Origin: Nocardioides sp. SYSU D00065
GTDB lineage: Bacteria > Actinomycetota > Actinomycetes > Propionibacteriales > Nocardioidaceae
Assembly (NCBI RefSeq): GCF_017916425.1
Contig: NZ_JAFMSX010000004.1
Coordinates: 264,295-328,294, forward strand
DNA length: 64,000 bases
Reading direction: 5' to 3'
Made by a program: the position numbers and the translations under genes. Under the pieces are notes generated by a model. It made no database searches. It was given only the letters and a program-made list of their open reading frames with translations, and was not told the DNA's origin. Shown piece by piece: positions 1 to 7,722 of the stretch (positions are counted from its first letter, which is position 1; each line of letters starts with the position of its first letter).

Positions 1-972
1 GGTCGCTTCAAGCACGAGGGCGCCAACGTCATCGTCAACCGCGACGGGCACGTCGTGGCCTACATGGGAGACGACGAGCGCTTCGACTACCTCTACCGGT
101 TCGTCTCCCGCGACCGCATCCGCCGCGGCGACAGCTGGTGGGACCGCCGGCACAACAAGACCCTGCTCAGCGAGGGCGATCTGTCCGTCGCACGCTTCAG
201 CGGTGACGGCCTCGAGGACGGCGTCAGCGACGGCACCGGCGAGTGGATCCCGCTCACCCGCGACGGGCAGTCGATGGTGCCGGGGTTCAGCATCGAGGAG
301 GTGCTCGTCTTCACCCGCCTCGCCGCCGACGCCGTGATGCCGACCAAGATGGACCGCCCCGAGGACGTGCAGCCCAGCACGCACAACGGCCGCGTCTACG
401 TCGCGTGCACCAACAACACCGACCGCGGCAAGGTGGGCAAGGAGGGGCCGACCGAGCCCAACCCGCGCGCGGCGAACAAGGACGGTCACGTCGTCGAGAT
501 CCTGCCGACGTACGGCGACCACACCCGGTCGACGTTCACCTGGAACCTGTTCCTCATTTGCGGCGACGCCGCCTCCGCCGGCACCTACTTCGGCGGCTGG
601 ACCGGCCCGGTCTCCCCGATCTCCTGCCCCGACAACGTGGCGTTCGACAGTCGCGGCAACCTGTGGGTCTCCACCGACGGCCAGCCCAGCGCGATCAAGG
701 TCAGCGACGGCCTGTTCAAGGTGCCGGTGGAGGGCCCCGAGCGCGGTCGCGTCCAGCAGTTCCTCGCGGTGCCCTCGGGCGCCGAGACGTGCGGTCCGGT
801 GATCCACGACCAGGACGGCTCCGTGTTCGTGGCGGTCCAGCACCCCGGCGAGGACGGCACCTGGGACGCGCCGCAGTCCCGGTTCCCGGACTTCGTCCCT
901 GCCGGCACCGCTCCGATCCCCGGACAGTTCGCCGGACCGCGTCCGTCGGTCGTCCAGGTCACCCGCGACTGA
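1..972 (+). CDS. PhoX-family alkaline phosphatase, C-terminal part (5' end outside window)
   Basis: The reading frame is open at base 1, so only the last 323 residues are present. The protein resembles the PhoX family (DUF839), Ca/Fe-dependent phosphatases that release phosphate from phosphomonoesters outside the cell. Visible family features include a GRFKHEGAN start, YRFVSRDR, and the later segments CPDNVAFDSRGNLWVSTDG and GAETCGPVIHDQDGSVFVAVQHPG. PhoX proteins are normally exported by Tat, and tatB-tatA-tatC lie 5 kb downstream. The next two genes are also exported phosphoesterases, which suggests a phosphate-scavenging group. The signal peptide and start cannot be seen. The family assignment is firm; the substrate is inferred. 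Confidence 0.85.
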   Translation, partial: GRFKHEGANVIVNRDGHVVAYMGDDERFDYLYRFVSRDRIRRGDSWWDRRHNKTLLSEGDLSVARFSGDGLEDGVSDGTGEWIPLTRDGQSMVPGFSIEEVLVFTRLAADAVMPTKMDRPEDVQPSTHNGRVYVACTNNTDRGKVGKEGPTEPNPRAANKDGHVVEILPTYGDHTRSTFTWNLFLICGDAASAGTYFGGWTGPVSPISCPDNVAFDSRGNLWVSTDGQPSAIKVSDGLFKVPVEGPERGRVQQFLAVPSGAETCGPVIHDQDGSVFVAVQHPGEDGTWDAPQSRFPDFVPAGTAPIPGQFAGPRPSVVQVTRD

Positions 973-1028
973 CCCCGCAGCACTCCTTCACCCGGCACCA
1001 CCCCGTACGTCCGCTCATCCCGCACGAA

Positions 1029-1063
1029 CCGGTGCGGGCCGCCCTTGCGGCGGCTCGCACCGG
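1029..1063 (+). terminator. Strong hairpin after the PhoX gene
   Basis: A 15-bp stem (1029-1043 with 1049-1063, one G-U pair) closes a 5-base loop. It lies between the PhoX stop and the next start. There is no T run, which is common for actinobacterial hairpin terminators. It probably ends or attenuates the PhoX transcript. Confidence 0.6.
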
Positions 1064-1108
1064 GACCTCTCCCTGCCCGGACCACTCGGAACCAGCCAAG
1101 GACCTGCC

Positions 1109-3376
1109 ATGCCCCTTCCCGTCCGTCGTACGGCGCTGGCCAGCATCGCCGCGCTCGTCAGCCCCCTCCTCCTCGCCACTCCCAGCCACGCCGACCGGCC
1201 CGACGGCCACGGCAGCGACCGTGACCGCAACCGCTGGGTCGAGGTGCCGACCCTCGTCGGTCGCGCCACGATCGACGCCGACCACCTCGCGCCGGGCCCC
1301 CCGTCCGGTGCGCAGATGACGCCCGCCAACGGGCGTACCGGCCCGTTCCCCGGCCAGGTCGTGCCGGGCTTCTCCGCCATGCTGGACAACGGCGACGGCA
1401 CGTTCTGGGCGATGCCCGACAACGGCTTCGGCACCAAGGCCAACTCGGCCGACTTCCTGCTGCGGATGTACGAGGTGCGCCCCGACTTCGAGGGCGACGA
1501 CGGCGGGGACGGCTCGGTCGACATGCCGCGCTTCCTGTCGTTCCGCGACCCCGACCACAAGGTGCCGTTCCCGATCGTCCACGAGGACACCGCCGAGCGG
1601 CTGCTGACCGGCGCGGACTTCGACATCGAGTCGATCGTCCGGCTGCGCGACGGCAGCTTCCTGATCGGCGAGGAGTTCGGCCCCTTCGTGCTGCACGTCG
1701 ACCGCAGCGGCAAGCTGCTCGATGCCCCTGTGCCCCTGCCTGGCGTGCAGTCGCCGCAGAACCCCTACCTCGACGGCGCGCAGCCGACGCTGCCGGCCAG
1801 CAAGGGGTTCGAGGCGATGGCCTTCGACGGCTCGCGCTACGCCTACCCGATCCTCGAGGGTGCCCTGACCGCGGAGACCGACCAGCGCGTACGCCGGATC
1901 CACCAGCTCGACACCAGGACGATGCGCTACACCGGCCGCACCTGGGTCTACCGCACCGTGGAGGCCGGCAACGTCGTCGGCGACGCGTTCATGACCGGCC
2001 GCGACAGCATGCTGGTCCTCGAGCGCGACAACTTCGGCGGCGCCCAGGCGGTGACCAAGCGCATCGTCGAGGTCGACCTCGACCGGACCGAGCCGGGCGG
2101 CCACCTCGTCGCCGAGCCCGTGCTCGACCTGCTCGACATCGCCAACCCCGACGGCATCGGCGCGGGCGGCGGCTACGGCACCGGGGACCCCTTCTCGTTC
2201 CCCTTCGTCTCCGACGAGACGGTGGTGCAGCTGCGCGACGGCAGCTTCGTGTTCACCAACGACAACAACTTCCCCGGCGACGACGCCCGCGTCGAGGGCG
2301 AGCCCGACGACATCGAGATCATCCGCGTCGAGCTGCGCCGCGAGCGGGTGCGCACCGGCGGTCCCACCGTCTTCGCCCACCGCGGGGCCTCCGGCTACCG
2401 CCCGGAGCACACCATCGCGGCCTACCAGCTCGCCGCCCAGCAATGCGCCGACTACGTCGAGCCCGACCTGGTGATGACCAAGGACGGCATCCTCGTCGCC
2501 CGGCACGAGCCCGAGATCGGCGGCACCACCGACGTGTCGGCCCGGCCGGAGTTCGCGGGCCGGCAGACCACCAAGCAGGTCGACGGTCGCCCGGTGACCG
2601 GATGGTTCGTCGAGGACTTCACCCTGGCCGAGCTCAAGACGCTGCGGGCCAAGGAGCGGCTGCCGCAGCTGCGTTCCGCCAACACCGCCTGGGACGGTCT
2701 CTACCAGGTCCCGACCCTCGACGAGGTGCTGACCTTCGCCCGGCGCACCGAGACCTGCGACGGCGAGCCCCTCGGCGTGATCCCGGAGATCAAGCACAGC
2801 ACCTACCTCGCGCAGGCCGGGCTGGCCGCCGAGCGCCCGCTGCTGGAGGCGCTGGAGCGCAACGGCGTGCGTCCCGGTCGCACGCCGGCGATGATCCAGA
2901 GCTTCGAGGTCACCAACCTGCGCCGCCTGGACCCGATGACCCGCTTCGAGCTGGTCCAGCTCGTCGACTGCGCCGGCGCCCCCTACGACCAGGTGGCGGC
3001 CGGCACCGGAGTGACGTACGCCGACCTGGTGACCCGTCGCGGCATGCGGCAGGTGGCTCGCTACGCCGACGTCGTCGGCATGTGCAAGGACGTGATGATC
3101 CCGCGCCTGCCCGACGGCAGCCTGGGACGGCCGACGGAGGCCATCGGCAACGCGCACCGCGCCGGCCTGACGGTGACCGGCTGGACCTTCCGCCGGGAGA
3201 ACTCCTTCCTGCCGTTGCAGTTCCGCTCCTCCACCGACCCGGCCGGCATCGGCGACCTGGCCGGCGAGATCCGCACGTTCCTGCGAGCGGGCATGGACGA
3301 CTTCTTCACCGACAACCCCGACGTCGGCGCCGCGGTGGCCGCCTCCGCGGCGACCCACCCGCGCCGCTCGTCGTAG
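1109..3376 (+). CDS. Secreted phytase-like / glycerophosphodiester phosphodiesterase fusion
   Basis: 755 residues with an N-terminal signal peptide (hydrophobic core about 10-25, then AxxSHA). Residues about 70-410 match the 'esterase-like activity of phytase' propeller family (PGFSAMLDNGDGTFWAMPDN, GEEFGPFVLHVD, DETVVQLRDGSFVFTNDNN). Residues about 419-745 are a glycerophosphodiester phosphodiesterase barrel, with the metal and catalytic signature HRGAS, then EPDL, then HEP. GDPDs split glycerophosphodiesters into glycerol 3-phosphate and an alcohol. The ATG at 1109 is preceded by AAGGA. Having both modules in one exported chain fits phosphate scavenging from phytate-like and phospholipid-derived substrates. 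The phytase-like activity is inferred from the family only. Confidence 0.85.
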   Translation: MPLPVRRTALASIAALVSPLLLATPSHADRPDGHGSDRDRNRWVEVPTLVGRATIDADHLAPGPPSGAQMTPANGRTGPFPGQVVPGFSAMLDNGDGTFWAMPDNGFGTKANSADFLLRMYEVRPDFEGDDGGDGSVDMPRFLSFRDPDHKVPFPIVHEDTAERLLTGADFDIESIVRLRDGSFLIGEEFGPFVLHVDRSGKLLDAPVPLPGVQSPQNPYLDGAQPTLPASKGFEAMAFDGSRYAYPILEGALTAETDQRVRRIHQLDTRTMRYTGRTWVYRTVEAGNVVGDAFMTGRDSMLVLERDNFGGAQAVTKRIVEVDLDRTEPGGHLVAEPVLDLLDIANPDGIGAGGGYGTGDPFSFPFVSDETVVQLRDGSFVFTNDNNFPGDDARVEGEPDDIEIIRVELRRERVRTGGPTVFAHRGASGYRPEHTIAAYQLAAQQCADYVEPDLVMTKDGILVARHEPEIGGTTDVSARPEFAGRQTTKQVDGRPVTGWFVEDFTLAELKTLRAKERLPQLRSANTAWDGLYQVPTLDEVLTFARRTETCDGEPLGVIPEIKHSTYLAQAGLAAERPLLEALERNGVRPGRTPAMIQSFEVTNLRRLDPMTRFELVQLVDCAGAPYDQVAAGTGVTYADLVTRRGMRQVARYADVVGMCKDVMIPRLPDGSLGRPTEAIGNAHRAGLTVTGWTFRRENSFLPLQFRSSTDPAGIGDLAGEIRTFLRAGMDDFFTDNPDVGAAVAASAATHPRRSS

Positions 3377-3407
3377 GTTGTCCAGACCCTCTCGGAAAGG
3401 CCTCCCC

Positions 3408-4763
3408 ATGACCTCACGCCTGCGCACCACCCCGACCCGCGTGGCGCTGCTGCTCGGCACCACGCTCACCGCCACCCTGGCAGCCGCCAGCCTCGCCGCT
3501 CCGGCCGCCGTCTCCGCCGGGGGCCACGGACCCGGCCACGGGCACGGGCACGGACACGGCCACGGCCACGGCCACGGACCCGGCCACGGCTCCCAGGGCG
3601 GCGAGATCCGGTTCGCCACCTTCAACGCCTCGCTGAACCGCGCCACCGAGGGCGAGCTGGTCAGCGACCTGTCCACCCCCGACGACGTCCAGGCCGCGGC
3701 GGTCGCGGAGACCATCCAGCGCACGGAGCCCGACGTGCTGCTGATCAACGAGTTCGACTACGTCGAGGGTGGCCGGGCGGCCGAGCTGTTCCGCGACAAC
3801 TACCTCGAGGTCGGCCAGCACGGCGCCGACCCGGTCGACTACCCGTACTACTTCGTCGCGCCGGCCAACACCGGCGTGCCCAGTGGGTTCGACCTGAACA
3901 ACAACGGGGTGGTGGGCGAGCCCGGCACCCAGGCCGGTGGCGACGACTCGCTCGGCTTCGGCCTGTTCCCGGGCCAGTACGGCATGGTCGTCTACTCCAA
4001 GTACCCGATCCTGACCCGGGACGTCCGCACCTTCCAGCACTTCCTGTGGAAGGACATGCCCGGCGCCCTGCTCCCCGACGACCCGGCGACCGACGCGCCG
4101 GCCGACTGGTACTCGCCCGAGGAGCTCGACGTGCTCCGGCTCTCGTCGAAGTCGCACTGGGACGTGCCGATCGACGTGCCGGGCCGCAAGCCGGTGCACT
4201 TCCTCGTCTCGCACCCCACGCCGCCCAGCTTCGACGGCGCGGAGGACCGCAACGGCACCCGCAACCACGACGAGATCCGGTTCTGGGCCGACTACGTCAC
4301 CGGAGGCCGCGCGGCGTCGTACATCTACGACGACGCCGGCGAGCGCGGCGGCCTCGACCGGGGCGAGCACTTCGTCGTCGCCGGCGACCAGAACGCCGAC
4401 CCCTACGACGGCGACTCCGTGGACGCGGCGATCACCCAGCTGATCGATTACCCGCGCATCCAGGACCCGCACCCGCGGTCCACCGGCGCGGTCGAGCAGG
4501 CCGACCTGCAGGGCGGCGCCAACCTCACGCACTCCGGTCCGGACGCGGAGGACACCGCCGACTTCGCCGACACCACCCCCGGCAACCTGCGGGTGGACTA
4601 CGTGCTGCCGAGCCGGACGCTGAAGGTGCGCGACACCGGCGTCTTCTGGCTTCCGACGCGCCACCCGCTGTTCGCGCGCCTGGTGGGCGTCTACCCGTTC
4701 CCGGTCAGCGACCACCGCCTGGTGTGGCTCGACGTGCGGACGCCTGCACGTCACCGCCGCTGA
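3408..4763 (+). CDS. Secreted endonuclease/exonuclease/phosphatase family protein with His-Gly tract
   Basis: 451 residues. The start is taken at the ATG at 3408, which follows GGAAAGG, rather than an upstream GTG at 3378. A signal peptide (residues 1-35) is followed by a His-Gly tract (residues about 39-64, mostly HG pairs) and then the EEP fold. EEP motifs seen are IRFATFNASLNR, DVLLINEFDYV, VSHPTPPSF, VVAGDQNADPYDGDS and SDHRLVWLDV, which supply the metal and catalytic Asn, Glu, His and Asp. Such enzymes cleave phosphodiesters in DNA, RNA or lipid head groups. It lies 31 bases after the GDPD fusion and probably shares its transcript. The substrate is unknown. Confidence 0.85.
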   Translation: MTSRLRTTPTRVALLLGTTLTATLAAASLAAPAAVSAGGHGPGHGHGHGHGHGHGHGPGHGSQGGEIRFATFNASLNRATEGELVSDLSTPDDVQAAAVAETIQRTEPDVLLINEFDYVEGGRAAELFRDNYLEVGQHGADPVDYPYYFVAPANTGVPSGFDLNNNGVVGEPGTQAGGDDSLGFGLFPGQYGMVVYSKYPILTRDVRTFQHFLWKDMPGALLPDDPATDAPADWYSPEELDVLRLSSKSHWDVPIDVPGRKPVHFLVSHPTPPSFDGAEDRNGTRNHDEIRFWADYVTGGRAASYIYDDAGERGGLDRGEHFVVAGDQNADPYDGDSVDAAITQLIDYPRIQDPHPRSTGAVEQADLQGGANLTHSGPDAEDTADFADTTPGNLRVDYVLPSRTLKVRDTGVFWLPTRHPLFARLVGVYPFPVSDHRLVWLDVRTPARHRR

Positions 4764-4779
4764 TCGACGCAGCACCACC

Positions 4780-4811
4780 GGCCGGCCGGCACCTCCGGGT
4801 GCCGGCCGGCC
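4780..4811 (+). terminator. GC-rich hairpin terminator after the EEP gene
   Basis: A perfect 14-bp stem (4780-4793 with 4798-4811) with loop TCCG, flanked by further pairing AGCAC/GTGCT at 4771-4775 and 4814-4818. It starts 17 bases after the EEP stop and closes the phosphoesterase gene group. Confidence 0.7.
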
Positions 4812-5003
4812 TCGTGCTGTCCCTCCGCCGCTCCTGGCACACGCCGACCCCCTTACCCCCAGGGGTGTGATCGGGACGTCCCTCCAATCCGGGACCCGCC
4901 GCGCGCCGAATGGCCTAGGTCACACCAGTCGAGCCAGAGCCTCGGCGGGGCCGCCAGAGGCTGGGCGACCTTGAACGCACAGCGACACCCGGATGGAGTA
5001 CGC

Positions 5004-5921
5004 ATGTTCGGCAAGGCAGTAGTCACAGACATGATCAACCGCAGCGCGGAGAACGAGACGGACCGCCGCTTGTTCCTCAAGTCGGCCGGTGTCGCCGGTC
5101 TCGGCGTCGTCGGCGCCGGAGCGCTCGGCACCATGAGCGCCGCTCCCGCGCAGGCGGCGGCGATCAGCGACGGCGCCGTCCTCAACTTCGCGCTGAACCT
5201 CGAGTACCTCGAGGCGGAGTTCTACTCCTACGCGTTCTACGGCCGCGGCATCGACGACAAGCTGACGTCGGGCAAGGGCAAGAAGGGCGGCGTGGTCGGC
5301 GGCAAGAAGGTCCCGTTCCAGACGCCGGCGATCTACAACTACGCCAAGGAGATCGCGTGGGACGAGCTGCACCACGTGCAGTTCCTCCGCAAGGCGCTCG
5401 GCGGCGCCAAGGTCGCCCGACCGGCGATCGACCTGCAGAGCAGCTTCACCGCCGCGGCGACGGCGGCCGGACTGATCCAGCCCGGCCAGACCTTCGACCC
5501 GTTCGCCAACGAGAACAACTTCCTGCTGGCGGCGTACCTGTTCGAGGACGTCGGCGTCACGGCCTACAAGGGCGCGGCCCCGCTCATCTCCAACAAGACC
5601 TACCTCGAGGCGGCCGCCGGCATCCTGGCCGTCGAGGCGTACCACGCCGGTCTCGTCCGCTCGGCCCTCTACTCCAAGGACCTGCAGGACGCGGCGCGGG
5701 CCATCTCGAACGCCCGCGACAGCCTGGACGGCACGGGCAACCGGGACCAGCCCATCGGCAACGCGACCTCCGCCAACATCACGCCCGTCGACGGCAACGG
5801 CATCGCCTTCAGCCGCTCGGCCGGTGAGGTGCTCAACGTGGTCTACCTCAACCCGAAGTCGGTCACCAAGGGCGGCTTCTTCCCCCAGGGCGTCAACGGC
5901 GTCATCCGCAAGAGCGCGTGA
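5004..5921 (+). CDS. Tat-exported ferritin-like domain protein
   Basis: 305 residues from the ATG at 5004, which has GGAG six bases before it; a TTG at 4971 is a weaker option. A twin-arginine signal is seen (Arg21-Arg22 in RRLFLKSAG, then a hydrophobic stretch and AQAAA), so export folded through Tat is expected. The mature part resembles the ferritin-like_2 family: a four-helix bundle with Glu and ExxH ligand pairs in LEYLEAEFY, WDELHHVQF, FEDVGVTAY and VEAYHAGL, enough for a di-iron site. The role of such proteins is poorly known; desiccation or oxidative stress has been proposed for relatives. The Tat translocase genes follow within 250 bases. Confidence 0.8.
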   Translation: MFGKAVVTDMINRSAENETDRRLFLKSAGVAGLGVVGAGALGTMSAAPAQAAAISDGAVLNFALNLEYLEAEFYSYAFYGRGIDDKLTSGKGKKGGVVGGKKVPFQTPAIYNYAKEIAWDELHHVQFLRKALGGAKVARPAIDLQSSFTAAATAAGLIQPGQTFDPFANENNFLLAAYLFEDVGVTAYKGAAPLISNKTYLEAAAGILAVEAYHAGLVRSALYSKDLQDAARAISNARDSLDGTGNRDQPIGNATSANITPVDGNGIAFSRSAGEVLNVVYLNPKSVTKGGFFPQGVNGVIRKSA

Positions 5922-6094
5922 TCGTCGTGCCGACGATCGAGCTGGTCGGGATGCTGCTGCTCGGCCTCGTGGTGCTCCGCGCCGCGTGGCTGGCGACGCA
6001 CCCGGCCGTGCACCACGCCGCGCTGCGGCCGGCTCGCTGGTCGCGCGAGGTCGACCGCGTGCTGCACGGACACCACCCGCAGCACCGGGCGTGA
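5918..6094 (+). CDS. Small single-span membrane protein, 58 residues
   Basis: An unrecognised small ORF. Its GTG start overlaps the stop of the ferritin-like gene in the GTGA arrangement typical of translational coupling. The product begins with one hydrophobic span (VELVGMLLLGLVVLRAAWLA region, residues about 5-24), followed by a His/Arg-rich tail ending HGHHPQHRA. An alternative GTG lies at 5927. The coupling and sensible membrane topology support it as a real gene, and it ends 8 bases before a terminator hairpin. No family was recognised. The His-rich tail beside a ferritin-like gene suggests metal handling, which is only inference. Confidence 0.55.
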   Translation: MIVVPTIELVGMLLLGLVVLRAAWLATHPAVHHAALRPARWSREVDRVLHGHHPQHRA

Positions 6095-6101
6095 CCGCTC
6101 C

Positions 6102-6138
6102 AGGTGGCCTGGACACCCCCGTGGTGTCCGGGCCACCT
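6102..6138 (+). terminator. Hairpin between the ferritin-like operon and tat genes
   Basis: A 15-bp stem (6102-6116 with 6124-6138, one T-G wobble) and 7-base loop, placed right after the 58-residue ORF. It probably ends the ferritin-like transcript. Confidence 0.6.
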
Positions 6139-6162
6139 CGGACCGGCTGAGAGGAGAACCCC

Positions 6163-6597
6163 ATGTTCGGCATCGGACTGCCCGAGCTCGCCGTCATCGC
6201 CTTCTTCGGCGTGGTGCTGCTCGGGCCTGACAAGCTCCCCGGGCTGGCCAAGCAGCTAGCCCACGGCATCAAGGCGGCCAAGCGCATGGGTGACTCCGTG
6301 CGCGACGACCTCCGCACCTCGCTCGGCGAGGAGTACGCCGACCTCGAGCTGCGCGACCTCCACCCGCGCGAGCTCGTGCGGCGCCAGGTCCGCGAGGCGC
6401 TCGACGAGCGCGACGCGGAGGGCACCGACGCGGACGGCGACCTCGCGCACGAGGAGCTCGAGGACGACGAGGACGACGAGGACGAGGTCGACGAGGTCGA
6501 CGGGCTCCACGTCACCGCAGCACGGCACGACCCCGCCGCCGCCGGCGTCGGAGACGCAGGAGCGGTCCCGCTCCGCGACGAGAGGAAGACCGCATGA
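6163..6597 (+). CDS. tatB: Twin-arginine translocase subunit TatB
   Basis: 144 residues. The N-terminus has the TatA/B architecture: a short hydrophobic helix with polar Glu8 (GIGLPELAVIAFFGVVLLGP), a DKLPG hinge and an amphipathic helix (LAKQLAHGIKAAKRMGDSVR). The Glu, length and long acidic tail (ELEDDEDDEDEVDEVDG) point to TatB, which receives twin-arginine signal peptides with TatC. GAGAGGAG precedes the ATG. It overlaps tatA by four bases (ATGA). The gene order B-A-C differs from the separate tatB of many actinobacteria, so TatB against TatA is assigned by motif rather than by position. Confidence 0.85.
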   Translation: MFGIGLPELAVIAFFGVVLLGPDKLPGLAKQLAHGIKAAKRMGDSVRDDLRTSLGEEYADLELRDLHPRELVRRQVREALDERDAEGTDADGDLAHEELEDDEDDEDEVDEVDGLHVTAARHDPAAAGVGDAGAVPLRDERKTA

Positions 6598-6878
6598 CCA
6601 CCACCACATCCCTGCTGATCGGCGGGTTGGGCGGCATGGAGCTGCTCATCATCCTGGCCGTGCTGGTCCTGCTCTTCGGGGCCACCAAGCTGCCCGAGCT
6701 GGCCCGTGGCACCGGCCAGGCGCTGCGCATCTTCAAGGCCGAGACCAAGGCCCTGAGCGACGACGACCGGCCCGCGCCGGCCGCGGGCGCAGCCCAGCCC
6801 GTCGCGCAGCCCGTCGCCCCGCCCGTCGCGCAGCCCGTCGTGGAGGCGCCGCACGACCGGGACGCCGCGCGCGGCTGA
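6594..6878 (+). CDS. tatA: Twin-arginine translocase subunit TatA
   Basis: 94 residues: a hydrophobic N-terminal helix (GGMELLIILAVLVLLFGATK), the FGATKLPELARG hinge typical of TatA and an amphipathic helix ending in KAETKAL. The tail holds repeated PVAQPVA units. TatA oligomers form the pore or membrane-thinning patch for folded substrates. The start overlaps the tatB stop (ATGA), so translation is probably coupled. Confidence 0.92.
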   Translation: MTTTTSLLIGGLGGMELLIILAVLVLLFGATKLPELARGTGQALRIFKAETKALSDDDRPAPAAGAAQPVAQPVAPPVAQPVVEAPHDRDAARG

Positions 6879-6889
6879 GGGGGACGGCC

Positions 6890-7720
6890 ATGTCCATCGC
6901 CACCGTCGTCGACGTCCTGCGGGGCCCGGCCGCCGGGCCGGGAGTCGTCCCGGGCCGGATGTCGCTGGCCGACCACCTCCGCGAGCTGCGCGCCAGGCTG
7001 ATCCGCTCGGCGCTGGTCCTGGTGGTCGCCTTCGGCGTCGCCCTGCTGTTCTTCGACCCGCTGCTGGCGCTGGTGCTGGGACCGTACAACCAGGCCCGCG
7101 ACCTCGTCGGAGCCGACACCCGGACCACGGCGTACGTCGCCGGCGCCACCGGTCCCCTCATGCTGCACCTGAAGCTCTGCGGGACGGCGGCAGTGATCGC
7201 GTCCAGCCCCTACTGGCTCTACCAGGCCTGGGCGTTCGTGGTCCCGGGCCTGCTGCCCCGCGAGCGACGGTGGTCGCGGGTCTTCGCCGCGGTCGCCGGC
7301 CCGCTGTTCATCGGCGGCGTGGCGCTGGGCTACTACGTGCTGCCCAAGGGGCTGGGCGTGCTCATCGGCTTCACGCCCGACGGCATGGAGAACCTCGTCG
7401 AGTTCGGCGAGTACTTCTCGTTCTTCAGCCGGATGCTCCTGGTCTTCGGCGTCGCGGTAGAGCTGCCGTTCTTCCTGGTGCTGCTCAACCTCGCCGGCGC
7501 CGTGACCGGCGCGCAGCTCGGACGGCACCGCACGATCATCCTGATGGCGACCGTCGTGTTCGCCGCGATCGCGACGCCGTCCACCGACCCGTTCAGCATG
7601 CTGATGCTCGCCGTGCCGATGATGGTGCTGTTCGGGCTCGCAGAGGTCGTCACCCGCACCGTGGACCGGCAACGGGCGCGCCGCGCGCTCCCGCGAGACC
7701 TGGGCATCTCGGAGGTCTGA
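6890..7720 (+). CDS. tatC: Twin-arginine translocase subunit TatC
   Basis: 276 residues from the ATG at 6890, eleven bases after tatA, with a purine-rich GAGGGGGAC before it. Six membrane spans are expected. The TatC signature is clear: MSLADHLRELRARLIRSAL at the cytoplasmic start, YQAWAFVVPGLLPRERR after the second span, FGVAVELPFFLVLL, and TPSTDPFSMLMLAVPM. TatC is the signal-peptide receptor of the complex. Substrates may include the neighbouring PhoX and the ferritin-like protein. Confidence 0.96.
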   Translation: MSIATVVDVLRGPAAGPGVVPGRMSLADHLRELRARLIRSALVLVVAFGVALLFFDPLLALVLGPYNQARDLVGADTRTTAYVAGATGPLMLHLKLCGTAAVIASSPYWLYQAWAFVVPGLLPRERRWSRVFAAVAGPLFIGGVALGYYVLPKGLGVLIGFTPDGMENLVEFGEYFSFFSRMLLVFGVAVELPFFLVLLNLAGAVTGAQLGRHRTIILMATVVFAAIATPSTDPFSMLMLAVPMMVLFGLAEVVTRTVDRQRARRALPRDLGISEV

Positions 7721-7722
7721 GG

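Noticed and set aside
959..3748. A 929-codon open frame on the minus strand opposite the GDPD fusion gene.
   Set aside because: It is an antisense shadow caused by high GC; the translation is rich in Arg, Gly, Val and His without domains, while the plus-strand protein has clear motifs.
4873..4882. GGGACGTCCC palindrome before the ferritin-like gene as an operator.
   Set aside because: A 10-bp palindrome of G and C with ACGT is expected by chance in such sequence, and no second copy was noticed at related promoters.
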